Source: Pseudocercospora fijiensis CIRAD86 (Eukaryota; Ascomycota; Dothideomycetes; Mycosphaerellales; Mycosphaerellaceae). Taken from it: 64,000 bases of DNA. Location of the stretch: positions 5,927,414 through 5,991,413 of the forward strand of contig NW_006921535.1 of assembly GCF_000340215.1 (NCBI RefSeq), given 5' to 3'. A program made the translations under genes and the position numbers. Shown in pieces: positions 13,026 through 24,400 of the stretch (position 1 is its first letter; every line of letters begins with the position of its first letter). The notes beneath the pieces were generated by a model. That model was not told where the DNA came from. It did not search any database and saw only the letters and a list, made by a program, of their open reading frames with translations.

Positions 13026-13378
13026 ATCTTCTATAGCTCGTAGATTAGAGTTAACGCCTTATTATACGATATATTATTATAGTAACATCCGCGCGCCTTA
13101 TTCTCTCGATTTCTACTACCTAGGTATTATCCGCGCGCCCTTTTTAAAAAATGTTACGTAGGCGCCTTTCTATAGTTAAGTTAAATTTTGATGTATGAAT
13201 CTTCTATCGCTCGCAGATTAGTAATATCGCTCGCAGATTAGAATTAACGCTTTGTTATACGATATATTATTATAGTAACATCCGCGCGCCTTATTCTCTC
13301 GATTTCTGCTACCTAGGTATTATCCGCGCGCCGTTTTAGAAAAATGCTACGTAGGCGCCTTTCTATAGTTAAGTAAAA
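13026..13378. repeat. Direct repeat, two copies of ~165 bp
   Basis: The block from about 13026 (cttctatagctcgtagatta) to 13190 recurs from about 13198 to 13378. The core catccgcgcgccttattctc is identical in both. The second copy has an extra short duplication of its first 20-odd bases (tcgctcgcagatta appears twice). A small open frame over copy one is not convincing as a gene because it only tracks the repeat. Confidence 0.8.
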
Positions 13379-13379
13379 T

Positions 13380-13780
13380 CTTAACGAGGTATAAGCGTAT
13401 ACGACCGCTAAGACTTGTTCGTAGGCCCTAGGTTACTCTACTAAAAGATCGGAGTAAAGTAGTAATATTCTAAAAACAAGCGTAGGCTCCGGATAGCATT
13501 TATACTCGTAGAAGAATGCTAATCTAGTAGTAGTAGGGCATATATCGGCTAATCTTATTATGCCTAGCTCTAGAAGAGACAGGCTTTCTCGGCAAGCGAG
13601 AGACTCGACTAGGTTAATGCTAGTCGAGGAAAGTAGTAGGTAGGCTAAAGGTATATATAGCTCTATAAGGCTAGTCGGTCTAATGCGTACTAGAGGGCGA
13701 TTCTATAGAACTAATAACTGCGATAGGTTAGTATATATTAGGTCGCGTAGATAAAGAAGGTACAAATAAGATTAAGTCTA
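13380..13780. other. No gene seen
   Basis: RIP-mutated DNA between the direct repeat and the membrane pseudogene. No feature could be supported. Confidence 0.5.
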
Positions 13781-15770
13781 GAGAAACATTTTTTTTATTG
13801 TATTATGCTAGTATAGACAGTAGCTATAGTACTTCGGACTACCCGCGAGAATGTATCGGTAAAGTACGCTAAGACCTTAGCGTTTCGGCTAAGTTTATAA
13901 TACTACTTAAACTTTTCTTTATTTAGATATATACGTTAAGTTTATATAGAGCAGCATTATCGATATAGCTCCTTAAGACGCTCCTTACCTTAAGGCAAAG
14001 AAAAAGGCTTATATAGATATAGATAATAAGACAGAGGTGGTTTTTAAGGGCCGAGTGTATACTCTACGATTTATATTAATAAAACTAGCTAATAGTCTAT
14101 AGGCATTATACGATAAGACGAAAGTGAGTAAGCATGCTAATTCCCTACTAGCTCGCTTATATAACTAGGAATATACGACGGATATAAAGACATCCGTAAG
14201 CAAACAGAATTAGCAAAACACTAACGAAGGCGCCTAGCGCCTATCTAGTAAGCTCGAGGACGAGAAGGCGTAGGCAATTAAGCGCGGAAAGCCGAAGAAA
14301 GTAAAAAAGATGCATTAATAAGCGGCGATAGGGTATAAGCCAATAGTTAGAGAGGTTAAGAGGACTCTTTTACTATAGATTAGGCTTTATAAGAAGAATT
14401 AGAATACGAGTATACGATTTAAGCGAGACAGTAGCTAGTAGCCCCCTATACATTCTCGCTATAGTATTCGCGAAGTCTAGTAGTTAAAACTAAACATATC
14501 GGGTTCTATAGAAAGGATTTAATACATTCTCGGTAGATATAGCAATGTATTAAAGTTCGAGCGAGCTCGAACGTATAGGTATAATATAATAGCCTCGGCG
14601 ATAGACTATAATACAATCGCAATACCTACGCTACTAATATAGACAATATACGGGAGGTTAAGCTCCTGTTACGTCTGAGAAAGTTAAATTCGTAGCCTCT
14701 TATATTGCACCTAGATAAGCGTAGGTTGCGCTTATAGTTGCTATATAGTCCTAGATATAGCGCGCTTTCTCGTATATTAAATTTAGGACATTCTAAATGC
14801 TAGTAGCTCTCGAGATAACCTATACGAAGGATCGTATATATTTTGCATAATACCTATAGCGCAGTTAGACTTTAAGTAGTATAGGAGAGGGTAGAAGTAG
14901 GCAGTATCGTAGAAAGTCATTTAAGCTACCTACTCTACTAACGTTTGTTATAGAGTAAGGCCTCCTAAAAGTTATTCGAAGCCCTCGACCCGTACGTCCT
15001 TACTACAGAACCTTTAATTATTAAGCGCAGATAATAGCTCTAACTTAGTAGCCTTGTCTCTCGTATCCTAATCTTCCTAGTCTAAGACTTATACTATAAG
15101 TAACCCTTCGCCTATCGCTAATTTGCTATAGCCTTCGCCTTAATTAGATCTTAATATATATAGCGCTATAGCTTAATAATTACTAAGCGTCTCGCACTAC
15201 AGTACTATTAATTATACTAGAGCGGATACCGAACCCTAGGCCGAATCCTAATACGATACTAGCGATTAGCTCTATCCGGTATTCTCTTAACTGAATCTAG
15301 TAGAGCACTATACAAAGTCTAATAGAAATAGCTAGTTGTATCGGCGGGGCTACTATATAGTTAATCTAGGCCTAGTACATTCCGCCGAAATCGCTAGTAA
15401 GTAGTGTTAGTAGTAGTAAAAAGATAAGTACGACTAGGATAAAAGTCGTTATAAAGACCTTTTAATTCTCTAAAGCACAGACCGTTTCTACTAGCCGCTT
15501 TAGTTGTCGGATTAAGAAGATGTTCTAGTAGTCGGTCGCTATACGCGTAAGTAATAGACTAATAGTAATATAGATTGCCTAGCCTATAGGCGTCGAGATT
15601 ATTTTAGACGTCGAGGCTATCGCAGAGGTAATAGCTATCGTAGGCGCACACTTTAGTACTAGCAGTCCTATTATTCCGATAAGTGCGCTAGTAATACCTA
15701 GACCGAGGAAAAATAAATAGAATTCGGCAAAGCGGTATAAGACGTTGCTCGTATATAATCCGAAATCTGA
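13780..15770 (-). pseudogene. Decayed multi-pass membrane protein
   Basis: On the minus strand, 15760-15360 keeps a single frame with clear membrane segments: FYLFFLGLGITSALIGIIGL, AIYITISLLLTRIA and VFITTFILVVLIFLLLLTLL. A further hydrophobic patch (ELIASIVLGFGLGFGI) follows near 15250. Readable but frame-shifted segments continue to about 13780, consistent with several exons. An 18-bp repeat (15773-15862) encodes a hexapeptide repeat just amino-terminal to the first membrane segment. No transporter or receptor signature was recognised, so only membrane location is inferred. Breaks are TAG/TAA. Confidence 0.5.
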
Positions 15771-15772
15771 TT

Positions 15773-15862
15773 TAGGGACTTGTTATTCTCTAGGGACTTA
15801 TTGTTCTATAGGGACTTAGTATTCTATAGGGACTTAGTGTTCTCTATAGACTTAGTATTTTC
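15773..15862 (-). repeat. 18-bp tandem repeat, five copies
   Basis: Five units of the type tagggacttagtattcta follow each other. The period is a multiple of three. In the frame that continues into the membrane protein on the minus strand they read as a Val-Pro-x-Glu-x-Gln-like hexapeptide. Confidence 0.85.
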
Positions 15863-15869
15863 TAGGGTC

Positions 15870-17040
15870 GAGGCGTACTATTCCTACTACCTACTAATTT
15901 GCGATCTGTTTTAAATGTTGCTCGATATCGAATATAAGCAGCACTAATATTATACCCCTAATTACTGCTATCTTGTTCCTATATTTAATTAGCTAGATTC
16001 GTTACGCGTTGCATTTTACTAGGTGCTTACTAAAAGCAGATCTCCTATGTTACCCCGATACCTATTACTACGGTAGGTAGCGAGATCGTAGCGTAGCGAA
16101 CGGCGATACCTATTAGTAGCTAGAACACTAATATCGCTAACATAATGCGCGGCCTCTCTCGCTCTCTTCGCGGTATTAAGTCTATATAGAGCGCGCGAAT
16201 ATATTAACGGTATACGGCGATGTTAGATATCCGACTAGTATATTAAGAAGAGAAGGGCGAGCTGGAGATAAGTGTGTTTTTATTAAAAACTTTAAGCAGA
16301 TATTACCTAGGCAGCTATATAACGTAGATCCTCTTTACTTTATACTAACTCATTTACTAGCAAAGTCGCACTAATTTTATCTACTAGCCCTATCGCATTT
16401 TCCTAACCGTCTTTATTATATAAAATTCACCTTTATTCTCGACAATCCCTAAGCTCTCTCGTAGCTTCGTTACCTTTCTATATACCTTAAACTATACTAT
16501 TCTTTCTTGCGCGATTCGCTCGGCCCGTAGTCGAGTCTCGCGAGGCTATCCTCTTCTATCGCCCTTCTAAGCCCCGATAATACCTTCGCCTACTACTTCG
16601 TACTCTATTAGTGCCCGATTCCTTAGCCTATTCTCGTAAGTGTTAAACTTAGAAGGGGGTTAGTTCGTAACTAGGAGTTTCGTCGATACCGTTATAGCTA
16701 ATAGTATAGCATTATCGCTGCTCTTGTATTCTGTCTAGGCTTTTAGGTCGTCGAGAACTAGAATATAATATTTTCTTCTTATTAGTATCCTACCGATAAT
16801 GTAAATATTGTATTAATATATAATTAGTGCTAGTAAAGCTATTGCTTGTAACGATAGAAGTCGCGTCGCGGGAAGAAGGCGCGAACTATCCGCGGCTTAG
16901 TAGCGTTATACGCCGTTATAGATTAAGCGGCGTTTGCCTCTAATTTAGCTACGGATATTATCTCGGCTATTCCCTAGACATCGTAGGGTTACGAGGATAT
17001 ATCTGCTACTACTACCTACTAGGGCCGGTCCTATCCGCTA
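15870..17040. other. No clear gene
   Basis: Short frames exist on both strands but none is coherent over more than about 60 codons. The right part may hold 5' exons of the sirtuin gene. Confidence 0.4.
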
Positions 17041-18170
17041 ATAGCCTTAATTCTGCTCTGCGTTACTCGTAGCGATACGACACCTTTACTACAACCTTCT
17101 ACTCGAATCTCTATTGCTTCTAAGATTACCCCTATATAAGGAGACTATAATATAGACGACGTATCGGCCTAACTACAGATAGAGCTTTCTAGTTACGCGG
17201 AGAAGACTTATAAACAGTTTTTATATACAGTTGCTACCCTAGTTGCTAGTAAGCGTATTGTTTTCTTAATAGGGATAGGAATATTAATAGCCGTAGGTAT
17301 CCCCGACTTTCGATCTCCTAACGGCCTATATTATAGCAAGCGTAGCAGGCAGATTAGAACCTTGTTCGATGCTAACTTAACTACGTACGATTTACTAGAT
17401 CTTCTCTACGAACTAGAGAAGATTCAGGCTATAGTAGTATTAGTACCGACAACATATTTCTATCGGCTTCTAGGAAAATTATATACCGCTAAGGCTACAA
17501 AGAGTATACACTTAGAACATCGATAGCTTAGAGTACCGAGAGATTAATTAGACGGGACTAGACTTACCTAAAGTAGTCTAATTATACGGCTCGATTAGAA
17601 AATTAGTATATACTAAGAGTAAGAACTATATAGAGTACGAGAAGGATCTAGCATTAGTAGGTACGCTATGCTAAAAATGTCTAAAAGCGAGCGTAAGAGG
17701 TCGAGCTCTATAACTAGGCCTAATACGGCTAGGCGTCGTAATGTATAACGAAAGATACATTATAACAGACATTAAAGATAAGTTAGAAGAGGATATAGGA
17801 TCGTCGTTAGATATGCTTGTAATTGCTAGAACGAGCCTAGAGGTATATAGTACCCGAAAGCTAGCGGGAAGCTTAGAAAGCATAGTCGTTATATCCGGAG
17901 GCTTAGTAGTATAGGTAGGCTATAGCAAGTGTCGAGGGATTTTAGCGGACTACGAGTTAAATATAAGTTATAAGAGATTCGCTAAGGCGGCATTAGACTT
18001 GCTTAATAATGCAGCATCGACTAAATAAGCAAACAAGCGGGATTTAATATACTAGACGGAGGAATAGGCTATAACGAAGGGTCTAATATAAATAGCTATA
18101 TAGCGGCCTAAGTTGCATTATAAGAAGGAAGGCATAGGGTATTTCCCTCGGGCCGAGATATTGCTTCTGC
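17040..18170 (+). pseudogene. Decayed sirtuin (Sir2-family NAD-dependent deacylase)
   Basis: Sirtuins remove acyl groups from lysines using NAD. The plus frame contains the NAD-binding signature GIPDFRSPNGLYY (about 17295-17335), preceded by GIGILIAV where the family has a Gly-Ala-Gly-Ile-Ser-x-x-Ala pattern. The Ser-to-Leu and Ala-to-Val changes are what TCA-to-TTA and GCA-to-GTA RIP events give. A zinc-type Cys-x-x-Cys (LC-stop-KC, about 17670) follows. Further on come LGVVMYNERYI and MLVIARTSLEVYSTRKLAG, matching the Rossmann end of the fold. The order and the late motif resemble the fungal Hst3/Hst4 branch more than Sir2 itself. Many TAG/TAA stops and at least one frame change make it non-functional. 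A minisatellite follows immediately. Confidence 0.75.
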
Positions 18171-18194
18171 TCTACGTTTACATTCTAAACCTAA

Positions 18195-19121
18195 TAATAG
18201 GACTCCCGATTTCTTTAGACCCTTCTATTTAGTATAAGGAAATCGAATAGGACTCCCGATTTCTTTTAAGGAAATCTAATAGGACTTATCTTTTAAGGAA
18301 GTCTAATAGGACTCCCGATTTCTTTAGACCCTAGTATAAGGAAATCTAATAGGCCTCCCGATTTCTTTTTAAGGAAATCTAATAGGACTTATCTTTTAAG
18401 GAAGTCTAATAGGACTCCCGATTTCTTTAGACCCTAGTATAAGGAAATCTAATAGGCCTCCTAATTTCTTTTAAGGAAATCTAATAGGACTTATCTTTTA
18501 AGGAAATTTAATAGCACTCCCGATTTTTTTAAACCCTTCTATTTAGTATAAGGAAATCTAATAGGACACCTTCTATTTAGTATAAGGAAATCTAATAGGA
18601 CTCCTTCTATTTAGTATAAGGAAATCTAATAGGACTTATCTTTTAAGGAAATCTAATAGCACTCCCGATTTCTTTAAACCCTTCTATTTAGCAAAAGGAA
18701 ATCTAATAGGACTCCTAATTTCTTTAAAGGAAATCTAATAGGACTTATCTTTTAAGGAAATCTAATAGTACTCCCGATTTCTTTAAACCCTTCTATTTAG
18801 TATAAGGAAATCTAATAGGACTCCTTCTATTTAGTATAAGGAAATCTAATAGGACTCCTTCTATTTAGTATAAGGAAATCTAATAGGACTTATCTTTTAA
18901 GGAAATCTAATAGCACTCCCGATTTCTTTAAACCCTTCTATTTAGTATAAGGAAATCTAATAGGACTCCTAATTTCTTTAAAGGAAATCTAATAGGACTT
19001 ATTTTTTAAGGAAATCTACTAGGATTTATCTTTTAAGGAAGTCTAATAGCACTCCCGATTTCTTTAGATCCTAGTATAAGAAAATCTAATAGGACTCCTA
19101 ATTTCCTTTAAGGAAATCTAG
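18195..19121. repeat. Minisatellite built on aaggaaatctaatagg units
   Basis: More than fifteen units share a core aaggaaatctaataggact, followed by a short or long variant tail (tcccgatttctttagaccc, tccttctatttagtata, or tatctttt). Unit lengths vary and higher-order blocks repeat. It does not look coding. Spacer-like segments are not unique, so it is not a CRISPR array. Confidence 0.9.
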
Positions 19122-19144
19122 CAGCGGAGGAACTAACTCGATTT

Positions 19145-19180
19145 GCGATAGCGATAGCGATAGCGATAGCGATAGCGATA
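19145..19180 (+). repeat. (GCGATA)6 microsatellite
   Basis: Six perfect hexamers encode alternating Asp and Ser in the Ulp1-type frame. Confidence 0.95.
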
Positions 19181-19869
19181 CTTACTTACCTACGCCTACT
19201 AGTAGCGACAAAGGTAATAATAACTCTATAGAGCTAATTAGTACTTACGAGCGATATATCGACGACGATAATATAGCTATATCTACCGTAGAAAGCTAAT
19301 ATTAGATTGTTAGCTATTTAGCTTAAGAACTCGTAGAATTCGGCTACCTCGATAGCGGCATCGTCGGATATAGCGGATACCTTCTTAGATTAATTAGATC
19401 GGCTTATAATAGTTATTAACTTAATATATAGTATATACGATTATCTACTATAATAAGAGAGGATAGTAATAGAGAGTGCTTAGCATTCTTAGGGTTTTCC
19501 GGCTTAGGAATAGATTTTGCGCTAATATCGCCCCTACTATATATCTTTAATTTCTTGCTTCTTCTATTACTATATTAATTGTAGTAAAGCTTAACGCAAA
19601 ATGGATTTAAAGAGAATCGGACAAGTAGCGATATACGTATTAGCAATCACTTTGTTATTATTATAGGTAATAATCTAAGTATATCGATAGTGCTCGAATA
19701 TTATCGGAGGCGTAAGGAAGCAATATTTGTATAGTATAGTAAGCATATTCTAATATAGAGTTTAATACAGACGCGGTACTATCTAGAAGCCGACCGACTA
19801 AAGTCTATACCCTAGGCTACTAAGGGCACCGAAGCGTCCTACGAGCGAGATAGTAGTAATGCTCTATCT

Positions 19870-19944
19870 AGCCTATCTATATCGAGTCTATCTATATCTA
19901 GCCTATCTATATCTAGCCTATCTATATCTAGCCTATCTATATCC
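19870..19944 (+). repeat. 15-bp tandem repeat, five copies
   Basis: The unit agcctatctatatct is repeated five times with two single-base variants. It encodes the pentapeptide SLSIS in the Ulp1-type frame. Confidence 0.92.
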
Positions 19945-20918
19945 GCGACTACCGACTATCTTGCCTAAATAAGCTTTCCGTTCCCGGTACCCGTTTATCT
20001 ACTAGACATCTCGAATATCTAAGCTATAATATAGGGCAATAGCCTAGACAAGATTGTTGTTAAGGATCTATAGGGCTAAGACTTGCGATAGCGTAATCTG
20101 CTACGACTATGTCTAGCCGGAATTCTTGCCGATCCGATCCCTCGAAGTAGATAAGAGTGCTAGTTAAACGACTTAATCGTATAAGCCTTTATAGTTGCTA
20201 TTAAACGAGGCGTTATTAGAAGGCTCGTAGTAATCTTAGATTGTCTTTAGTATAAAGAGGCGAAGAGCACTAAGGGAATAGTAATCCGAACGTAAAAGTA
20301 GATAAGGCGAAAGGGAATTACGAGGGCAAGCTTAACGCGCTTCGATCTAATAATACTTCCGGTCTATATTAGTAACTACTAGAGCCTATTTGTAATTATA
20401 CTAAAAGAGTAGAAATTGGAATATATTAACTCGATAAGAATAGGTCTAAGGAACATTCTAGAGATCGGACGCGGCTAGTTAGAGGCAGAGATAGGCGAGC
20501 AATATTATAAGGATAAGTAGAGTAAGGCTATCGGCGGCGTTTAGTAGACGAATAGGGATAATTGTAGCGTATTCGTATACATTAACGCGCTAGCTAAGAG
20601 TCGAGGCCTAGAAGCATCTTATATAAAGGCGGAGGATAGTATGTTTACGGCGCGAGTCTTAATACTAAGCATCCTACTCTAAGGTAGCTTTTCTAGACCT
20701 TTTACTATTCCGAGACCCTAATCTAATAATAAGGTAGTTAGTAAGGAAGTAGTATAGTTTAGACAAGGAGATGTCCTAGAGCGCAAAACTATAATAGCGC
20801 AAACTTGTACTAAAGATTTGGTTCGGTATAATATAAGAAGGTTTTTAACCGGCACTAAGTAAATATACTATAAATTTGTAATCTTGCTATTTGCTCTATA
20901 TATATATATAGGTAGAAG

Positions 20919-20922
20919 GCAG
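20919..20922. repeat. Target-site duplication, left copy (GCAG)
   Basis: GCAG directly abuts the left LTR and is repeated directly after the right LTR at 35019-35022. A 4-bp duplication is within the range made by Ty3/Gypsy integrases. Confidence 0.75.
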
Positions 20923-21259
20923 TGTAGGCGGGACGAGTAGGTCGTAGGTAGAGGTACATATATAGGGAACTGTATGCTATAGGCCTAGTACTTAGTAAAC
21001 TGCGAGGGGTCGGCGTAGTATTATGTACTTCGAAGGGAAGGCGTTGTGAATATTAAAGAGAAGGGAACGGCCGCAGGGAGGGCTACATTGTAGCTAGATT
21101 AGGTACATTTCCTATGTCTCTCTTACTGTATATTGTCGTAGCTGTGTCTCCTTATATTGTGTGTATTATTATAAAGGTAGTTGTATGTTCTAAGGTACAA
21201 AAACAAGGAGAGGGGGTATAAGTGTATATATAAGTGCTAAGCCGGGTTTCCCTACTACA
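20923..21259 (-). repeat. 3' LTR of element A (337 bp)
   Basis: Begins tgtaggcggg and ends cctactaca. It aligns without gaps to 34682-35018. I counted about 20 differences by eye, all transitions of the CpA/TpA or TpG/TpA type. Inverted terminal TG...CA is kept in this copy. Confidence 0.95.
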
Positions 21260-21270
21260 TTTTCCCTCCC
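21260..21270 (-). promoter_or_regulatory. Polypurine tract (plus-strand primer) of element A
   Basis: Read on the minus strand, GGGAGGGAAAA stands directly before the TGTAG start of the 3' LTR, the expected place of the primer for second-strand synthesis. It confirms the element's orientation. Confidence 0.8.
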
Positions 21271-21370
21271 GGACTAGGAAGTCTGCCCTTAGACTAACGC
21301 TTCCTTACCTCCCGGACTAAAAAACCTCAAACACGCAAAGAAAACCAAACCAACTATCCTATAGCGGTAT

Positions 21371-21393
21371 CCTAGCTAGCTAGCTGCTATACC
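21371..21393 (-). promoter_or_regulatory. Element A boundary motif, copy 4 (after ORF3)
   Basis: CCTAGCTAGCTAGCT followed by gctatacc on the plus strand; sense-strand form ggtatagcagctagctagct then agg. It lies between the end of ORF3 and the polypurine tract and differs from the other copies at one or two bases. Confidence 0.7.
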
Positions 21394-21479
21394 TTATTAC
21401 TTATTTCTTTCTGCTACGAGTCGCTAGTCTACTATAGTTACCTCTACGGCCCTAGCCGCTATAATTGCCTCCTCGCCCC

Positions 21480-24400
21480 TACTAGTTAAATTAGTCGATA
21501 AGAGCCTAAGTCCGCGTCGCCTTAGCCCGCATATCCTAGCGGGTCTGTCGCTTATTCGGATTGGCTATAGGGTTCGCAGGCTGTTTTAGAGAAGATAGTT
21601 AAGAAGGCTGTTTCTTAGGGGTACTAAGCTGCTAGGAGTTAACGTTCGGGAGTACCCTACTAGGAGTAGAGACTTTCGAAGCGTAGGTAGCAGGTTTCGC
21701 TAAAGGGGCGCTAGACTGCCGCTAGTTAGTAGGAAGGTCTGCCTTACTAGGTTCCTATTAGTATATAAATCCCTAGCCTCCCTAATTAAACTCCTCCCTA
21801 GTGTTAGGCGCAGGCTAATATCGGTAGAAATTATCCTAGTTTAGGCGCATATACCGATCTTCGCTATTGTTTAGGATGCAACTCTAGTCTTTTAAAGACT
21901 GTATAAGGGCCTTAAAGAATGATTTCTCCCTAAAACGTTCCTACTCGAGGCGAATAACCTTACTTAATATCTTAGAGTATGCCGACGCTATATCCTTGCG
22001 ATACTACTTTAAATAGTTCTCGAGCATATATAAGGAGCCTTCTTAGTTAAGGTTGCGAAAGAGTCTTCGAATATATTGCTATACTATAGTATCGTCCTAC
22101 TTTAATCGACCGACGAGGGCTTCCGAGATTAGGTTGTTATTACGTAGGCGTACTATAGCCGGGAACGCGTACGGAGGGGCACCGTACTTGTTTGTAAGAC
22201 TAGAGGGCGAGGTAGGGCTAGGAAGAAGGTCTCGATAGGTAGCGGCGAGTTCCTAAAACGTACCTCTAGCTTCGCAATCGAGCTTTCTAGTTACTAAGTC
22301 GTATCGGCAGAACTAGGGGAGTATAGTTATCCTCTTAGTGTTCTTCGGTAATACCTAAGCGCCGTATAGAAGGTAGGGAAGGGTTAGGCGTACTCTAAGG
22401 GCACCGACCGGGTGCTACTCCTAGCCTATATTTCGACACTTGCCTTATAGCTCGTTCTTAATAAAGTTATTAAAGGTATTCTCTATCTTAGTGTTTAGGC
22501 AGTGTGTATTATAGTTAATAGAGAGAATATAACCTCGAGGGGCATACGTAGGGCCCTTTTCCTAGCGAAGGATCTCAAGTTCCTTATACTATTTGTTAAA
22601 GACTTCTAGTTAGTAGATCCTAGTAAAGACCTTCGTAGTAGTCTCTACCGTTTTAGGAAGGAAGGATACGGAGCCTTAAACTTAGTTTATAGCAATGCCT
22701 TCTTAGAGATCGAGAGGATGCTAGTTAATATAGGCAAACTCGGTCGAACCGCCGTTACTAGGTTAAGTTATCTTAGCGTAGTACGGGTAGGAGATTAGGT
22801 TAAGAGCGTAGTTAGGGCGAATAAGGCCGTAGAGGAGCTAGTAGATAGGGTCTCCTCGGCAGATCTACTAGAACCTAGAATAGAAAGCGGTTCGAAGCTA
22901 ACCCTTATTCGAGACTCCGTTAACTATACGCTAATGCTAAAGGTACATTGCAGCCTCTAGCTTAAACTAGTTAGATAGGGATATCTTTCCGAAGGGTAGA
23001 GGGGCTGCGGCGACTTCGACTTTCTTATTATTACACTAACCGAAGACGGCCGCTCTATATAGTTTAGTAGAGCCTTTGTCGCTCGTAATACTATCTAAGG
23101 TAATAGTACTATCTCTTACCTAGGCATCCTAGCTAGCCTTTGTTATTACTCCTATATAGGAGAAGGCTTTGCGAATCTTAGCAGCAATCGCTAGGGTAAC
23201 GCGTTTAATAGTTAAAGGGTTGTATATCTTGTTCTTATAACTATAGGCCTTAGGGAAAAAGCGATATAGTCTAAGGTAGTCGCTAGGGATAGGAGGACGG
23301 CGAGTCTTCCGAAACAGGTTAGGTCTCTTATTTCGAAGGCGGAGAAGGTCGTTCCGGTACTTATATCTAGGGCTACTTAAGGTTTCTATTATCTGCTCTC
23401 GACTAACTTTTCCTCGAAACCTAACTACTGTCCTAAATAGGTAGCGGGTATAAGTATAGCAAGGCGGGTAAGGGGCAGTTACAACTAGGGCAATTACTCT
23501 TCCCTACGTAGCGTTATTAGATTTACTATCGTACTATATTAAAGCACTACGGTCGGCTTCCGAGAATCTATTATAGCTATAGTAGGCTAGGCTGTTTCTA
23601 ATATAAGTGTCCTTATCGGGGGTTAGCTCCTTATAGTATATAGTGCCTCCTCGCTTAGGTCCTAAGGCATTAAGGTCGTCGGTTAGGTTCTTCTCGAGGG
23701 GTGCGGCAAGATCTCTACTCGGCTTATTAAGTCTGTTCGATCTGCGGGTCCTTCCTAGAGGGGGGATAGGCGTAGTAGTCCGAATTCGACGAGTAGGTAG
23801 AGCTCCTAGAGTAAGGCTATTATTACTACTCCTACTACTAGTCCGATCGGGCAGTAAAGTAGAGTTTTCGACTAGGAGATTAGAGCGAGTCGTATTACGT
23901 TATAGAGGCGTATTTTAGCGAGAGCCGATAGGCTAAGTAGGGCGAGCGGGTAATAGCTACTAGTTGTCCTATCTAGCTAGAGAGTCGCTAGCCGGGTTGT
24001 ATACAACTAGTAATCTAACAGGTATGCTAATTCGCTTATATATACCTATACGGGATCGAGGGACATTAAGCCCTAGGGTCCTAGAAGCAGTACCTTTAAT
24101 ATAGCTACCTAGCGGTCTCGAAAAAGGGCGCCCGTCGGGAGTAATAGCAATTATAGGAGGGCCTTCGTATTAGCTAATTCGAATACTAATAGCCTTAAGC
24201 TTCGCCTTACTAGCCTCCGATCTCTAGGAAAAGAATTCATTCTTACCCTCCTTACGAGTATCGTCCTCCTTATCTACTACGTAGTCCTTAGCAGTAATAG
24301 TAACGGTATTAATATCTGCCTGCCCCCGTCTCGCCCTAAGCGTTCGGCGGTATAGGCAATTGCTTAGGATGCGAAGAACAAGCTAAATTTCGGAAACCTA

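Larger units (their letters stand above)
19130..20880 (+). pseudogene. Decayed Ulp1-type (C48) cysteine protease with low-complexity N-terminus
   Basis: C48 proteases cleave SUMO or related modifiers. The amino-terminal half is low-complexity: an Asp-Ser repeat from (GCGATA)6 at 19145-19180 and a Ser-Leu-Ser-Ile-Ser repeat from the 15-bp array at 19870-19944. The protease domain spans about 20000-20690. Its core reads ISNY-stop-SLFVIIL (about 20370), EYINSI (about 20425) and TNRDNCSVFVYINAL (about 20550-20590). The family has His-Trp-Ser, Asp-Ser and Thr-Asn-x-x-Asp-Cys-Gly at these points. Here the catalytic His is Tyr (CAC to TAC), the Trp is a stop (TGG to TAG), the Asp is Asn (TGAC to TAAC), and the Cys is kept. 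All three losses fit RIP. Such domains occur in host deSUMOylases and in DNA transposons; which one this was is open. Confidence 0.72.

Noticed and set aside
17671..17883. Minus-strand ORF of 70 codons
   Set aside because: Antisense to the Rossmann part of the sirtuin pseudogene.
18195..19121. CRISPR-like array
   Set aside because: The segments between the recurring cores are themselves repeated variants, not unique spacers; unit lengths vary, and the DNA is fungal in character.
23643..23918. Plus-strand ORF of 91 codons, Arg/Leu-rich
   Set aside because: It lies antisense to ORF3 of element A and owes its openness to RIP-depleted codons on that strand.
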